From assembly GCA_017893485.1 (NCBI GenBank), contig CM030362.1, positions 256,908,744-256,972,743 of the forward strand: 64,000 nucleotides of DNA. The letters run 5' to 3'. The notes under the pieces were generated by a model that made no database searches, had not been told where the DNA came from, and was given only the letters and a program-made list of their open reading frames with translations. The translations under genes and the position numbers were made by a program. This document shows, one piece after another, positions 1 to 10,490 of this stretch. The stretch is from Hemerocallis citrina (Eukaryota; Streptophyta; Magnoliopsida; Asparagales; Asphodelaceae). Position 1 is the stretch's first letter; each line of letters starts with the position of its first letter.

Positions 1-198
1 AATAATCGACTATCACTGACCTGCTGATGAGTTTTATTGAGTTTTCGAATTTTTGCAGGACAGTCGACTGGCCATTTGCGACAGTCGACTGGCCATTTGT
101 GACGGTCGACTGTCATTGTTCTGGCTGATAAATTTCTTGAGTTTTCTGATGTTTCTTTAAATGATTTTTTCTTCGATATTATGGATTATTACTCTACT
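1..198. repeat. Flank of the CACTA element with 21-bp tandem repeats
   Basis: No gene is visible. From about 62 to 124 a 21-bp unit containing GTCGACTGGCCATTTG occurs twice in tandem, with a third, diverged copy that keeps only the GTCGACTG core. The palindromic core GTCGAC also resembles TCGATTG/TCGACTG motifs in the copia LTR near 57860-57940, so this may be retrotransposon LTR sequence. Bases 196-198 (ACT) are the left target-site duplication of the following element. Confidence 0.5.
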
Positions 199-400
199 CA
201 CTACTAATCGGAATGGACATAACGGCATATCTATCCCGGCGTGTACTCCCAAACGCCGCAATAGATAGTCGTTATAATTATTTCTTTAATATCGGGCCTC
301 TATAATGGCGTTGCTATATTACACCGTTATATATATAATATATAATGGCGGTTTTATTGGCACCACCGTTATAGGTGCCAATAAAAATTTGTGCCTAAAA
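199..400 (+). repeat. CACTA 5' terminal and subterminal repeats
   Basis: After the 19-bp terminal inverted repeat come copies of ATAACGGC, ACGCCG, AATGGCG and CCGTTAT in both orientations up to about 385. The same words recur at the 3' end. They are likely transposase-binding sites. Confidence 0.8.
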
Positions 401-1802
401 AAAACTTTCAACTCCACTATTCCCCGCTCCACTATTCATTCCCCCCCCCCCAAAAAAAAACTCTCTAACCCTAACATTCATGCCGCTCCAAAATCTCCAA
501 AATCTTGATCGCTCCATCTCCAAAATCTCTCTCTCTCTCTCTCTGTGACCACTCGCCCCTCTCCTCTGTCTTACTGCTCGTCCCCTCTCCCCATTCGACG
601 CCATCTTCCCCTCTCCCCATTCGGCCTTATCTTGGTCGTATTCAGAAGTCTTGCCAGTCGCCATTCTCCATTCAAGAAGAAGCTCCGTGGATTCATCACC
701 GAAAAGAAGTGCGCACCGCTCATGCTCCGATTGGCGTACGATCTCGATTTTTGCTCCTTTTTTTAGTTGTTGCGATTTTTGATTTTACTCCTTTTTTTAT
801 TGCAATTTGAGCATGTGAGTTTAAAGCAATAATGAATATGAAGAAGAGGAGCTTGAAATGGACTGCTTTTAAGTTTTTGTAATGGTGGAAAAAGACATCT
901 TTTTGAATGGGCATTTTGCAATGGTCCCCTTCCTAATCAGGAAAAAGACATCTTAAAAATTATAAAGGAGCAATTTTGATGTAAGTTGAATTTTTAACTT
1001 TGTTAATTTGAAGTTTTGCTGCTGGATTGTAGGTGATCACTTCAAAAGGAAAACAAAGGAAGAACAGAATTGGTGTTGGTATGTATATCTACCATCTCTT
1101 CTTCTCATCTTGATTCTTCTTTTGGATTTAATTTCAGTGATATAAGATTGGAGCAAAGCTTATGATTTAATTCGATGGTTTACGTAACGTTAAAAAATGC
1201 AAGAAAGGTATAATTTGGGTCTTTAATATAAACTTAACAATATTAATTCGATTGGAGCAAAGGTGTTGTTATATATCTTTCTTTGGTTTCAACTTAACAA
1301 TATATTTGGGTCGGTTTGGGAACAGACTTAAGTTAGCATCATCGAAGTTAAGTTTATTTTGTCATTAGGGCATTTGAAAATTTTAGGGCATTTGTTATTT
1401 GTTGTTGTATCTAAGTTTCTAAGCAAAAGAAAACAAAGTTGATCAAATTTGTTAGCTTCAGGCATCTGTTTCTGTAAATGTAGCTATCCCAGTGATTAAA
1501 ACTGTTTACAAAATGGTGTAAATGTAGGGGGGGCTTTAACACTGATTTTGAGTACTTCTGGCATCTTTACACAATCTTCTGAAGTATAGCAACTTGATGA
1601 CTTGATTTTAGCTAACTCAAGTAATGGATATATACATGGTGTCTTGATTTTAGCTGTCTAATATGCATCATTGTTGTTGTATTAGATTCAGTTATTTTTT
1701 CTGCTTTTTTTTTCTTCATTTGTCCAGAGTACTATGTTTCTTCTCACGCATACTGCAACATTGCAGAATGCTCATTCTAATTACAGATGCTTGATATTGC
1801 AG
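401..1802 (+). other. CACTA interior upstream of the captured exons; no supported gene
   Basis: A C run (about 441-450) is followed by a CT-rich stretch (about 525-545) and a Ser/Pro-rich open frame (505-810) that looks like low-complexity sequence rather than a protein. The context resembles the 5' leader of a gene. A candidate small exon at about 1034-1078 is framed by TAG and GTATGT splice-like signals, but I recognise no protein in it. Near 1536 and 3560 there are inverted copies of a segment containing GATTTTGAGTACTTC, so internal repeats surround the ALB3-like exons. Confidence 0.35.
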
Positions 1803-3523
1803 GATGGCCACCCACCTCTAGGATGGACAGATACTCTAGCCTATCTTGTTTTACCTGTGGCATTGGTTATCTCACAGTACATAGCAGGTCAAATAATGCA
1901 GCCCCCTCAGGTTTGTTGATCAAGCATTCAGACAAGTAGTCTCATTTGAAGCAATGCTATCTGATATCGATGATATTTGTCAAGACTAGTTCTTGTTTTC
2001 CACTGGCCTTTTTACCTACATGAATCCTTCATTACCTTTACCTAAGCAGGTGACCATTCTTAGTGTTGATAATACTGTCCAAGGAATATTTGCATTTGTT
2101 GGTTTCTAAAATATAAAGTGCCAGGATTTGTTTATGGAGGATCGCTCACTAACTTGGGGGGGGGGGGGGTAGTAATTTCTTAATTTGACTAAGGAGATTG
2201 CCATAGGCAGTAAGAACTTCTTTAGCAGGTTGAAAGAATTGTGATATATGTTTTATTAATTTGTTCGAATTTTGTAATGTTTTGTTTCTTTTGACACATT
2301 AAATCTAAACTATTTTTTGCTTGGAGTAGTATAGGTCTAAAAGTTTTTCTTTTATGTAACACCACATATTCCGCCTACCAATTGAGTCATTTGTCCATTG
2401 GAGGCCTTTCCATGTAACACAAAAACCCACGTGAAGGATATAGGAGCAGGTTCAATAGATGTTCATTGATCTTCTAGTTCTAGTTACTAAGTTCACGACT
2501 GCTTGTATATTGGATATAATATAGTCTCATAGAGAAGTTAGAAGTATATCCTAGGTTATTATAAATAATATAATATTAGTTGGTTTTCTGTGTTAACATT
2601 GATAAAATGAAATTGGCTTTGATTCTTTTACGCCTTTATCCGTAATTCTCCCTAAAAAAAGGAATAAAAAAAGGAAAAACTTACTCCGAAAAAGTATAAG
2701 AAAGAGAAAAATTTTGTTCTGTTTATTTTCTCATGGAAGATGCAAGGGGATCTAAAATCAAGATCAAGTTGGTTCTGCAGTATGGATCGTATACTTGATG
2801 TTATTGTCTTTATTCACTAATGCATAAATATGATTTGCAAATTGCAGACTAATGATCCGAGCCAAAATAGCTCTCAAATTGTTACCAAGCTCCTTCCCTT
2901 GATGATTGGTTATTTTGCTATTTTAGTTCCTTCTGGGTTGAGTCTGTATTGGTGAGTGACTCTTATCACCGATTCAATTATTTTTTACCTTAGAATCTCA
3001 TCTCAGAGAAGATCAATAACTTCCTTTAATTACTTATTCTATTAGGATTACTTGCAGTTATTGGTTCTTTAGAGACAAGTCAATAATCTTGACATTACTA
3101 AATCTTTGGAAAAGTAGGAAGTCTCTTTCTCTTGTAATGGCTAATATTGTACAATTATCCAGGTTGACCAACAACATTTTAAGTATAGCACAACACATAT
3201 GGCTTCAAAAACTAGGTGGTGCAAAAAATACAGCCAATAGTTTCAGCGATACTACTTTTAAGGACGAACCATCCATTACTAAGAAGTCGTTGCCTAATGT
3301 TCAGAAATTTGTTCTTGAAGTTGAAACTAGAAAAATAAATTCCAGTCAAGAAGTAAAAGCAGATTCAGGTGGATTACGCCCATGTGAAAGGTAAACCGCT
3401 AATTTACCTCATCTTCAAGTTCTTTTTTCACATCTGTATTTTTTTTTTAAGTTCATGTTCAAACTTCTGTAGTCATGAACTATTTTATGCAGGTTTAAAC
3501 AACTTAAGGAACAAGAAGTGTAA
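1803..3523 (+). pseudogene. Captured ALBINO3/OXA-family insertase fragment (four exons)
   Basis: Four segments with GT-AG junctions and compatible phases give one open frame of about 156 residues: exons 1803-1910, 2848-2951, 3163-3390 and 3493-3523. The first encodes DGHPPLGWTDTLAYLVLP, the second LPLMIGYFAILVPSGLSLYW and the third LTNNILSIAQHIWLQKLGG. These are the last transmembrane helices and adjoining stroma-side segment of plant ALB3/ALB4 thylakoid insertases, which help place light-harvesting proteins in thylakoid membranes. The frame ends FKQLKEQEV then TAA at 3521-3523, where intact ALB3 proteins continue into a charged tail, so the capture boundary appears to cut that exon. The N-terminal half, including the transit peptide and first helices, is missing. 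Retained introns mean capture from genomic DNA rather than from mRNA. A functional insertase is unlikely. Confidence 0.85.
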
Positions 3524-3999
3524 ATGTAGTGTTCAGAAAATGTAGTGGCTTTAACACTAATTTAACACCGAAGTACTCAAAATCTGTAAATGTTTCTGTA
3601 AATGTAGTGTTCTAACAAAATGGTCATGTAACAACCCTGTAGGAAATAATTGTTTTTGGTAATCAAAGAATAATCACTTTGCAGCCAAATATTTAAATTA
3701 GAAAAATGGAAACTTGTAGCGTCAGCTGTACCAACATTCCAGCCTGTAGTAGAATATTTGCATCTTTCAGGTGTACAAAATTGTCTTAAACAGTCAAATG
3801 CACAAACTCAAGTGAATTAAGGATTTTCTGCAATGTGATCTATGATTTACATGACCATTTTGTTAGAACACTACCGTGTCCTCACCAAACCCAAATCCAA
3901 ATCGGTATACTAGTTTCCTTGACACTAACTTTTATAAATGTAATATTAGAAATTCCGAGTTTTATTATAAGCTTTTTGTGATCTACCTCCTTGACACAG

Positions 4000-4092
4000 G
4001 TATTTGGTTCTTATGCAACTACCTCCAGTCATACATCGTATCCAGACGTGTTCAAGATGCAAGCCAAGATGCAGGAAGAGATTGACGGATGA
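4000..4092 (+). pseudogene. Possible captured terminal exon of an unrecognised gene
   Basis: A splice-acceptor-like ACAG at 3996-3999 opens a 30-residue frame that starts VFGSYATTSSHTSYPDVF and ends in EEIDG and TGA at 4090-4092. AATAAAA-like signals follow near 4218. The composition is protein-like and the segment lies between the ALB3-like and O-fucosyltransferase exons, so it may come from a third captured gene. I do not recognise the family. Confidence 0.35.
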
Positions 4093-4307
4093 ACTTTCTT
4101 TCATTAGTAATGAGGTACAATGAAAGAAACTGTAAATAGTAGGTGTCAAATGTCATGCTACATTCTTGTTCTCTTCAATCATAAAAAGTTATTCATAAAA
4201 TGTTCTTCAATCTGATAATAATAAAATTACAATATTAATTTTGTTTCATAGGTTTGTTGACCAATGTATGCATCTGAAAACCAAATGTTACTCTCATGAC
4301 TATGCAG

Positions 4308-4490
4308 GTTGTTCGGGCTGACTAAGTTTGATTACAGGCTTTCAAACAAGTTGCCAACGGATCTTCAAACGCTCAGATGTAGAGTTAACTACCACGCATT
4401 AAGATTCACTAATCAAATAGTGGAAATGGTTGAAACATTAATCCAGAGGATGAAAGCAAAAGACAAACATTTCATTGCACTTCACTTGAG
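4308..4490 (+). pseudogene. Captured O-fucosyltransferase exon
   Basis: An exon with AG before it and GTATGT after it (phases 1 and 2) encodes about 60 residues, including LTKFDYRLSNKLPTDLQTLR, CRVNYHALRF and KHFIALHLR. This matches the conserved core of plant GDP-fucose protein O-fucosyltransferase family proteins (PF10250), Golgi glycosyltransferases, where LRCRVNYHALRF...HFIALHLRFE is typical. Only this exon is recognisable. The next exon should begin with FE and a DM(L)AF motif and is not found, so it is a fragment of a second host gene inside the same transposon. It has no stop or frameshift. Confidence 0.8.
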
Positions 4491-5296
4491 GTATGTTTTT
4501 GACCATTGACATTGATTTATAGATATAGATTGATTGTAAGTTTGTAGCGAATAGTTAAAGTATAAACGACTTAAATATATTACTGACCTCTGTGATCAGT
4601 ACTATAGAATTATATTGATCCTTTGTTTCATAATTCATGCTCGAGAACCATGCAAACTTTCCATAAAGACTAAACTCTATAACAAAAACTATAGAATTCA
4701 GTTATCTTCTCTCAACACCACTTAAAATTTGGCGCTATTAAAATATTAAGTTTCAGAATGCGTCTTGATTTAATAACAACTATTGAATTCCGTTATTTAC
4801 AACTAACAATACTTTTATAAAAAAAAGTTAGTGCCATTAAAATTTTAATAGCGCTAAAATTTTCTCTCTAATTAAATCAAGATGCATATCCGAAAATCTA
4901 TCTTTTTCCTGCTTACCAATGTGCTGCATTTCTGATAGTTATAATTTTGGTGTAATTTCAGAGAAGTGAATTCTCTTTAGCTTACTTTTTTATGCTATTG
5001 AGGTGTTAATATCATTAGCGTTTTTATCATAAATTTATGAGGGATTCGTCATCTATTAGGGAAACCAACATCCTTCAGCTTGTTCAGTTATATCTGGATC
5101 TATAATTTGCTAGTAAGCAGGAAAAATATCCGCAATTGTTTTAGTATTGACTGTTCAAAATTATACTGTTTAAATTTTGTGAATTTTAAGTACTATGTGA
5201 TAGATTTTTCAGGATGGTAAAAATTGATCAGGTCCTTCTAATAAAATCATAGACCTGCAGATATTGACATAATGCTAACTTTCACTCTACAAGCAG

Positions 5297-5387
5297 GTTA
5301 AATGGGGATCTAACTTGCAAAGTGAACATGAACGATACATCACAGAAAACGTTTTTGCTGGAAAGCCAAATCAGAGATTATCCTAAG
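5297..5387 (+). pseudogene. Possible captured internal exon, unknown family
   Basis: This 91-bp segment sits between AAGCAG and GTATTT and is open in one phase across its whole length, encoding LNGDLTCKVNMNDTSQKTF and about ten further residues ending DYPK. Clean splice signals and an open frame suggest a third or fourth captured exon. I do not recognise the protein. A second phase meets a stop. Confidence 0.35.
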
Positions 5388-5929
5388 GTATTTGCATAAA
5401 ATCTTGCATTTATTTGATGAAAGATATATCGTTCAGCAATATTTTACGATATCAGTATGAAATTTAAATATTGCATTTGACTGGTGTGGTGACTAGTGTA
5501 GTGAATAAACTAATAAATGATACAATTGTGAATTATACAAAGCCAGCGAATTCCATCGACTTATAGTCACGCACATACATCTGGGCGAAATATCAATGGG
5601 AATGAAAGCAATGCCGAGCTACAGCAGTAGACTTTGCCATAGTTTAGTTTAATTTGGACTATAGTCTTTTTATGTTTTGTCGAAATTGAATTTATGTTTT
5701 GTTAAAGAAATTGATGTATAACATGTATATTTCTAACTCTTCGTATGGCCATTTTTAGACAAGTAATTGTTGTTTATTGTGGTCCATGATTATATAGTTG
5801 TTTATTATGCTATTAGTGATTTTAAGATTTGAACTTTCAAATTTGATGTGACTACAGATATTTTGACTCTGTGACCTATTTTTAAAATAGTGAAAAAAAA
5901 CCCGATGCCGGGATACATATTGATCCGCC

Positions 5930-6348
5930 AAACGTGGCGAATTTTTTTAAAAAAAAAAGTTGAACCTATAACGGCGCTTTTTAAAAGCGTCGTTATAGAC
6001 CTAAGACTTGTAATGGCGGTTTTAAAAAGCACCGTTACAAGCCATAAGTCTATAACGGCACTTTTTAAAAGCGCCGTTATAGACGTACGACTTGTAATGG
6101 CGCTTTTTTAGACCGCCGTTGCAAGTCGTAGGTCTATAACGGCGCTTTTAAAAAGCGTCGTTATAGACCAATGGCTTGTAACGGTGGTCTAAAAAAGTAC
6201 CATGATAGACCTATGGTTTGTCCCGACGCTCGATACAACGGCGTTACGCGCGGCGTTATTATTATCGCCGCTGTCATATATGGCGGCGTTTATAAGCGCC
6301 GTCATAGACAAAAAGAAATCGCCGTTAAATCCATTCCGATTAGTAGTG
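5930..6348 (+). repeat. CACTA 3' subterminal palindrome array and terminal repeat
   Basis: From about 5965 to 6230 there are successive imperfect palindromes of about 35-40 bp built as TATAACGGCGC - TTTTAAAA - GCGCCGTTATA, alternating with CTTGTAATGGCG arms. They are followed by dense CGGCG/CGCCG words and the terminal inverted repeat at 6330-6348. Several copies are near-perfect hairpins. Confidence 0.85.
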
Positions 6349-6351
6349 ACT

Positions 6352-7882
6352 GTTTTAAATGATGTTTTTACTACAGATTACAGTATTTTACAGAGAGTTA
6401 TATTTTATTTATAATAGAATATAAATAGTATTCTTATCACTTTATTAAGTGAGTTATATGCGTTTTCAAAGGAATTGATGTTTTGTGATGTTCTACTACT
6501 TCAAAATATGATTTTCTGTTATTTAATGGATTTAATGTTTTATTTGAATTCTGGAATTTTATGAGTACAATATATAGATTTGGATTTGAGATGTTTTCTT
6601 CATATAATCATTTTGATGATGGATTTGAGAATTTTATTGGAAGTTTTGGTTTTGATATTCGTTTTGTGAATCTTTAGGAGTTGAGTGGGAGTCCTGTGAA
6701 CCGGCAGATGAGATTTTGTGAATTTTGACCAGTTGGGGTCATTGGGGTTGTTTTGTGGAATTAAGTCTAGCATGATACACTAACTCTAGAGAGAGGGAGA
6801 TTTTTTTGTTTTAATAATAACCAGCTTAAGGACAGGCACTAGTGGAGATGTGATGGAACTTGGAAAACGTAAGTATATGCTCTTGGTTTTGGTCCAACAG
6901 ATGCGTTCCAAAACTTGTGTGTTGTTCTGTCTCGAGAGGACATTTGTATATTCACTTGTCGAGGGTCTGCAGGCCTATTCACGGAGCATGCAGGGTGCAT
7001 TCGCATGTTGAAGTTCAGCGAGCCTATTCACGGGAAGTACCTGGTGTATCTGCACATCGAGGGCCTCGTAAGCCTATTCGTGGGGTACACGGTAGGAAGG
7101 TGATTTTCTGGTTTTGTTGAGCTATTTTTACATGATGCTTGCACATCGAGGGTAGTGATGCCTATTTGCGAAGTATTCTGGATCTTGTTTCCATCACCGT
7201 AGTAGGATTAGTTACATAACGAGGGATTTAACTCTATAAAGTGGAAAACGATAAGGGCTTGCACCGGACCTATGTATTGTGGGATAAATAGAATTCGACA
7301 AGTATGCATTAGAGAGTCAACATATAGCATTGATGTTTTCTTGACTTGGTTTTATGCATATTGTTTCCTGTTTTCCTACACTTAACACATAGACTAGTTT
7401 CACTTTATGTTTTCATGCCCTACTATTTACTATTTCATATTCCTTGATGTTTTCATGTTTATTTATTGTTATTTATTCTATTCATTTATTCTTGCTGTTG
7501 ATACATGTTGTTTATGACTCTATGCCGTATGTTTTATTTAGGTTCTTTTCTTTTGATGTCACTCACACCATTATGGCTGACCCCTGTAGTTTTGGGGGTT
7601 AGGGTTATCTCTAGCCTCATGTTTTAGAGGTAGGTGCCTATAGCTTGAGATAGAATGATGATTATGGCTTATGTAAATCGAAAAAGAATGTGTTGTAAAA
7701 GAAAAAAAATTGTAATTCAAAGTGTTTGTTTTTCCGCTGTGTTTTGTAAAAGAATTAATGTAACAAAAGTTGAAAAAAAATATATTTGTGTTTTGGCTAT
7801 GTTTACTATTACAATTGTGGTTGATGTTAGGAATTGTGCCACGTATTTCTGAGATATCATATTGAAAATTCGGGGCGCTACA
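6352..7882 (+). mobile_element. Ty3/gypsy-type LTR remnant (family E), 3' portion
   Basis: The stretch ends AATTCGGGGCGCTACA at 7882, the 3'-terminal pattern seen on other LTRs here. Its last 600 bp are closely similar to 59850-60439, sharing the segments around TGGCTGACCCCTGTAGTTTTG and GTGCCACGTATTTCTG. At about 6950-7190 there are four diverged tandem units containing GAGGGCCT and CCTATTCACGG. The CACTA element appears to have inserted within or next to this LTR. No 5' LTR end is visible and the open frames look accidental. Confidence 0.6.
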
Positions 7883-8132
7883 CCAACCATCGGAAGTTAA
7901 CGATACTCTACAAGTCAAAGAATATAAGAGTGCAATTAAAGTGTCACTCATTTCAGTGTAAAGTTTAAAACAATCGGCCTTGAGTGTGTTTCTAGGAACT
8001 CTTCTACAATGAGGATTTAGTGTATTTTGGTTAAACGACTCTACATTCTTACTCTCGGAATAGGAAAAAGGTAACTCCTCCTTAATAACTAGTCGGACTA
8101 TTTTCCATCGTACATTTTTGGGATAATATGGG
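7883..8132. other. Unassigned spacer between LTRs
   Basis: This is 250 bp of AT-rich sequence with no coding frame or repeat that I can assign. Confidence 0.4.
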
Positions 8133-8870
8133 TGTAATATCCCGGTCGGATATTATATTTGTATTATTATTATTTTTTAAATTAAAATATTTTTATGAAA
8201 ATTTGTTGGTTTTACTAATAAAAACTTATCTTTATATACTAGTAAGTATATATACATATTGTATCGATTTTGTGCACTTGTACAAATCCTGTAAAATGCG
8301 TTTTTGACAAAATGTCTGTAAAATCTCGGGCTGGTATTAAAAATTATTATTTTATTATTATTTTATTTATTTTAATTTTAATTTTATTTTTATTTTCGGA
8401 ATTGAAATATTTTTGATGGATATTACCCAGTTTTGTTAATAAACATTATCTATATGTATATACCAGTATGAATACATCTGTATTGTATCAAATAGATACT
8501 GAAATCTTCCGAGCCAGTAATAAAATTATTTTTATTATTATTTCTGAATTAAAATATTTTTGGTAGAGATTATTCGTTTTAACGAATAAAAATAATCTGT
8601 ATAGATAGATATAGGTACGTACATGTACCGTATCGATTTCGTACATTTGTACGAAATCATGTAGTATGTGATTTGGGAAAATGTCTTTTATTTTCTATCA
8701 TCATGATGAAATGAAGGGTTAGGGATGAGTAGGGTGTTGATTGCAAATTTATTAGGTTTGATTACAATTTAAATTTGCAAATTGATTCAAATTGTGTGAG
8801 CCACAAGAGAGAGAAAGACAAGCGGCTCTCTCTCTACCACCTCTCTCTCTCTCCCTATCCTATAAAATGG

Positions 8871-8880
8871 CCGGCCAACC
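8871..8880 (+). promoter_or_regulatory. Probable LTR TATA box
   Basis: TATAAAATGG lies just after a CT-rich tract and before the pyrimidine-rich segment that begins the likely R region of this LTR. The equivalent position in the element B copy reads TACAAAATGA and is degraded. Confidence 0.5.
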
Positions 8881-10261
8881 TCAAGGGGCAAAAGCCCTCT
8901 TTCCATTTTTGTCTCTCTATCTCTTTCTCATCTCATTCTCTTTTCCTATTTCCACTTCTTCTACTACTTGATTATTTTAGAAAAAAATGAGAAAAATAGA
9001 AAAGAAAGAGAGATCAAATCAATAGAAAAGAGTGGGTTCATTTGAGGTTTTTCTTGAGAGGAGGAGCAAGAACAAGCAGTTAGGAGGAGAAGGGCAAGGC
9101 TAGTTCTTCCAACCGATTTGGGTGGGGGTTCTCAACTCACTTGTTATTGTTTTATGGTTTTAATTATTTGTATGATGTTAAAAACTTGGACTAAAACATG
9201 TGCATATGAGTGTTTATGGACTAGAAATAAAGGCATACAAGATTGAAGTGGTAGAACACAAAAATAAAGCATAAAGATTCAATCTTTGTAGTTCTAGGTT
9301 TAGAATTAATTTGTTATGCTAAAGTTGAAATCTTGAGCCCAAATTAATTATAGAGATTCTTGAATGTGTTATTATCATGTTCTAATTATTATAGATTTTT
9401 CTGGGTTAATTTGATGGGTGAAACAAATTGTTTTCCCAAAACAGCGAGCATAAAAAAGAAATCGCTGTTTTGGTTGATTCGACTTGTATTCAAGGGACTG
9501 AATTTTGAGTTCCATGCGGAATCTGAAAAAGTGTTCAACTAGAGAGTTGTAGTAGAGTCTCCCACCTTCCCAAAATACCCTATTTGGTTCAATTTCAATA
9601 AGTGGAGCTACTTGTAAGGGTGATTCTCTTACACTTCTAATTAGGTTCATGCTAGAATATGGTTGATGAAATTGAAAAGAAACATAGCTATTCTAGCCAT
9701 GTGTTATGAGAATGAGACAAATTAGAATGCTTGATTGTGTGTGAAAAGAATGATAATTAGTTGCAAAATTTTGATAGTTAGTTTAATATTGACCATGCTA
9801 CCAAGCTTTAATTGATGATTTGTGCTATACTAAGGAGACATGATTGTATGCTTAATTGGATCAAAATAATAATCATGCTTAATAATGATTTTGCTATCTC
9901 AATTGTTAATAATGAGAAAAGAGGGATTTGTTACTGAAATGATTAAGTAATAATAATAATCATAATAAGAAAGAAATATGAGAAGTTTGAATGCAACCTT
10001 ACAGAAGAAACTATAGTATGTGTTTATTGAAATTACAAGACATAATCGTTTTAGAGGAAAAATCACATTTTTATGCCAAAAATTAAATTTTTAGTTACTG
10101 ATATTTTATAAGTACATAAAAATTAGATTCTGGAAATTTTGATTGTAATTGGAGAAGAAACGAAGTGGAAACTAGTTTTTTTAAAAATAAAAATCGAATG
10201 AACGAAATTCGGATCAAAACCTTTAAAACCTAAACCAAATCAGCTTTGTCACTTGAACTAA

Positions 10262-10490
10262 TTGGCTAGTAGGTGCGGTTGGGTGAGCTTACTGTAGCGT
10301 GGGTCTGGTCTTGGGTCTCGGGTTTGAAACTTGGCCTCAATTTGATTTTAATTTTTTTGGGGTAAAAACCGAATCCTAGAAACGAGCTCTCTTGGATTCA
10401 AGTCTTCTCTGTGACGCAGTTGCGCCCTGTCTCTTCTGGTTAGCACGTGCGTTGGCTTTGTTTGTGGTTGCTCGGTTCGATTCCGGACTT
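10262..10490 (+). repeat. Two tRNA-like modules inside the LTR
   Basis: Module 1 (about 10262-10334) has TGGCTAGTAGG and, about 50 bp on, GGGTTTGAAACTTGG. Module 2 (about 10437-10490) has TGGTTAGCACG and then GGTTCGATTCCGG. These resemble the A and B boxes of RNA polymerase III promoters and a tRNA T-arm with a 7-base loop. The same pair occurs in element A's LTR at 32881-33107. They are likely relics of tRNA-derived sequence such as a SINE, not working tRNA genes. Confidence 0.5.

Larger units (their letters stand above)
199..6348 (+). mobile_element. Non-autonomous CACTA transposon carrying captured host gene fragments
   Basis: The element begins CACTACTAATCGGAATGGA at 199 and ends with the exact reverse complement, finishing TAGTAGTG at 6348. 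It is flanked by a 3-bp target-site duplication, ACT, at 196-198 and 6349-6351. These are the hallmarks of the CACTA (En/Spm) superfamily. Both ends carry many copies of a short motif, AACGGCG or CGCCGTT, like the subterminal repeats that CACTA transposases bind. I see no transposase coding. Instead the interior holds exons with introns from at least two unrelated host genes, all on the plus strand. That makes it a Pack-type (transduplicating) CACTA that must be mobilised by a transposase encoded elsewhere. Confidence 0.9.

Noticed and set aside
505..810. 101-residue open frame after a CT-rich tract
   Set aside because: Low-complexity Ser/Pro/Leu composition produced by a pyrimidine-rich leader; no motif and no splice link to the ALB3-like exons that I could support.
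4640..4900. Possible MITE from inverted GCGCTATTAAAAT and GCATCTTGATTTAAT words
   Set aside because: The inverted words occur in scrambled order, so they do not form consistent terminal arms.
5960..6230. Regular palindromic repeats resembling a CRISPR array
   Set aside because: Units are contiguous palindromes without unique spacers, in a eukaryotic transposon end.
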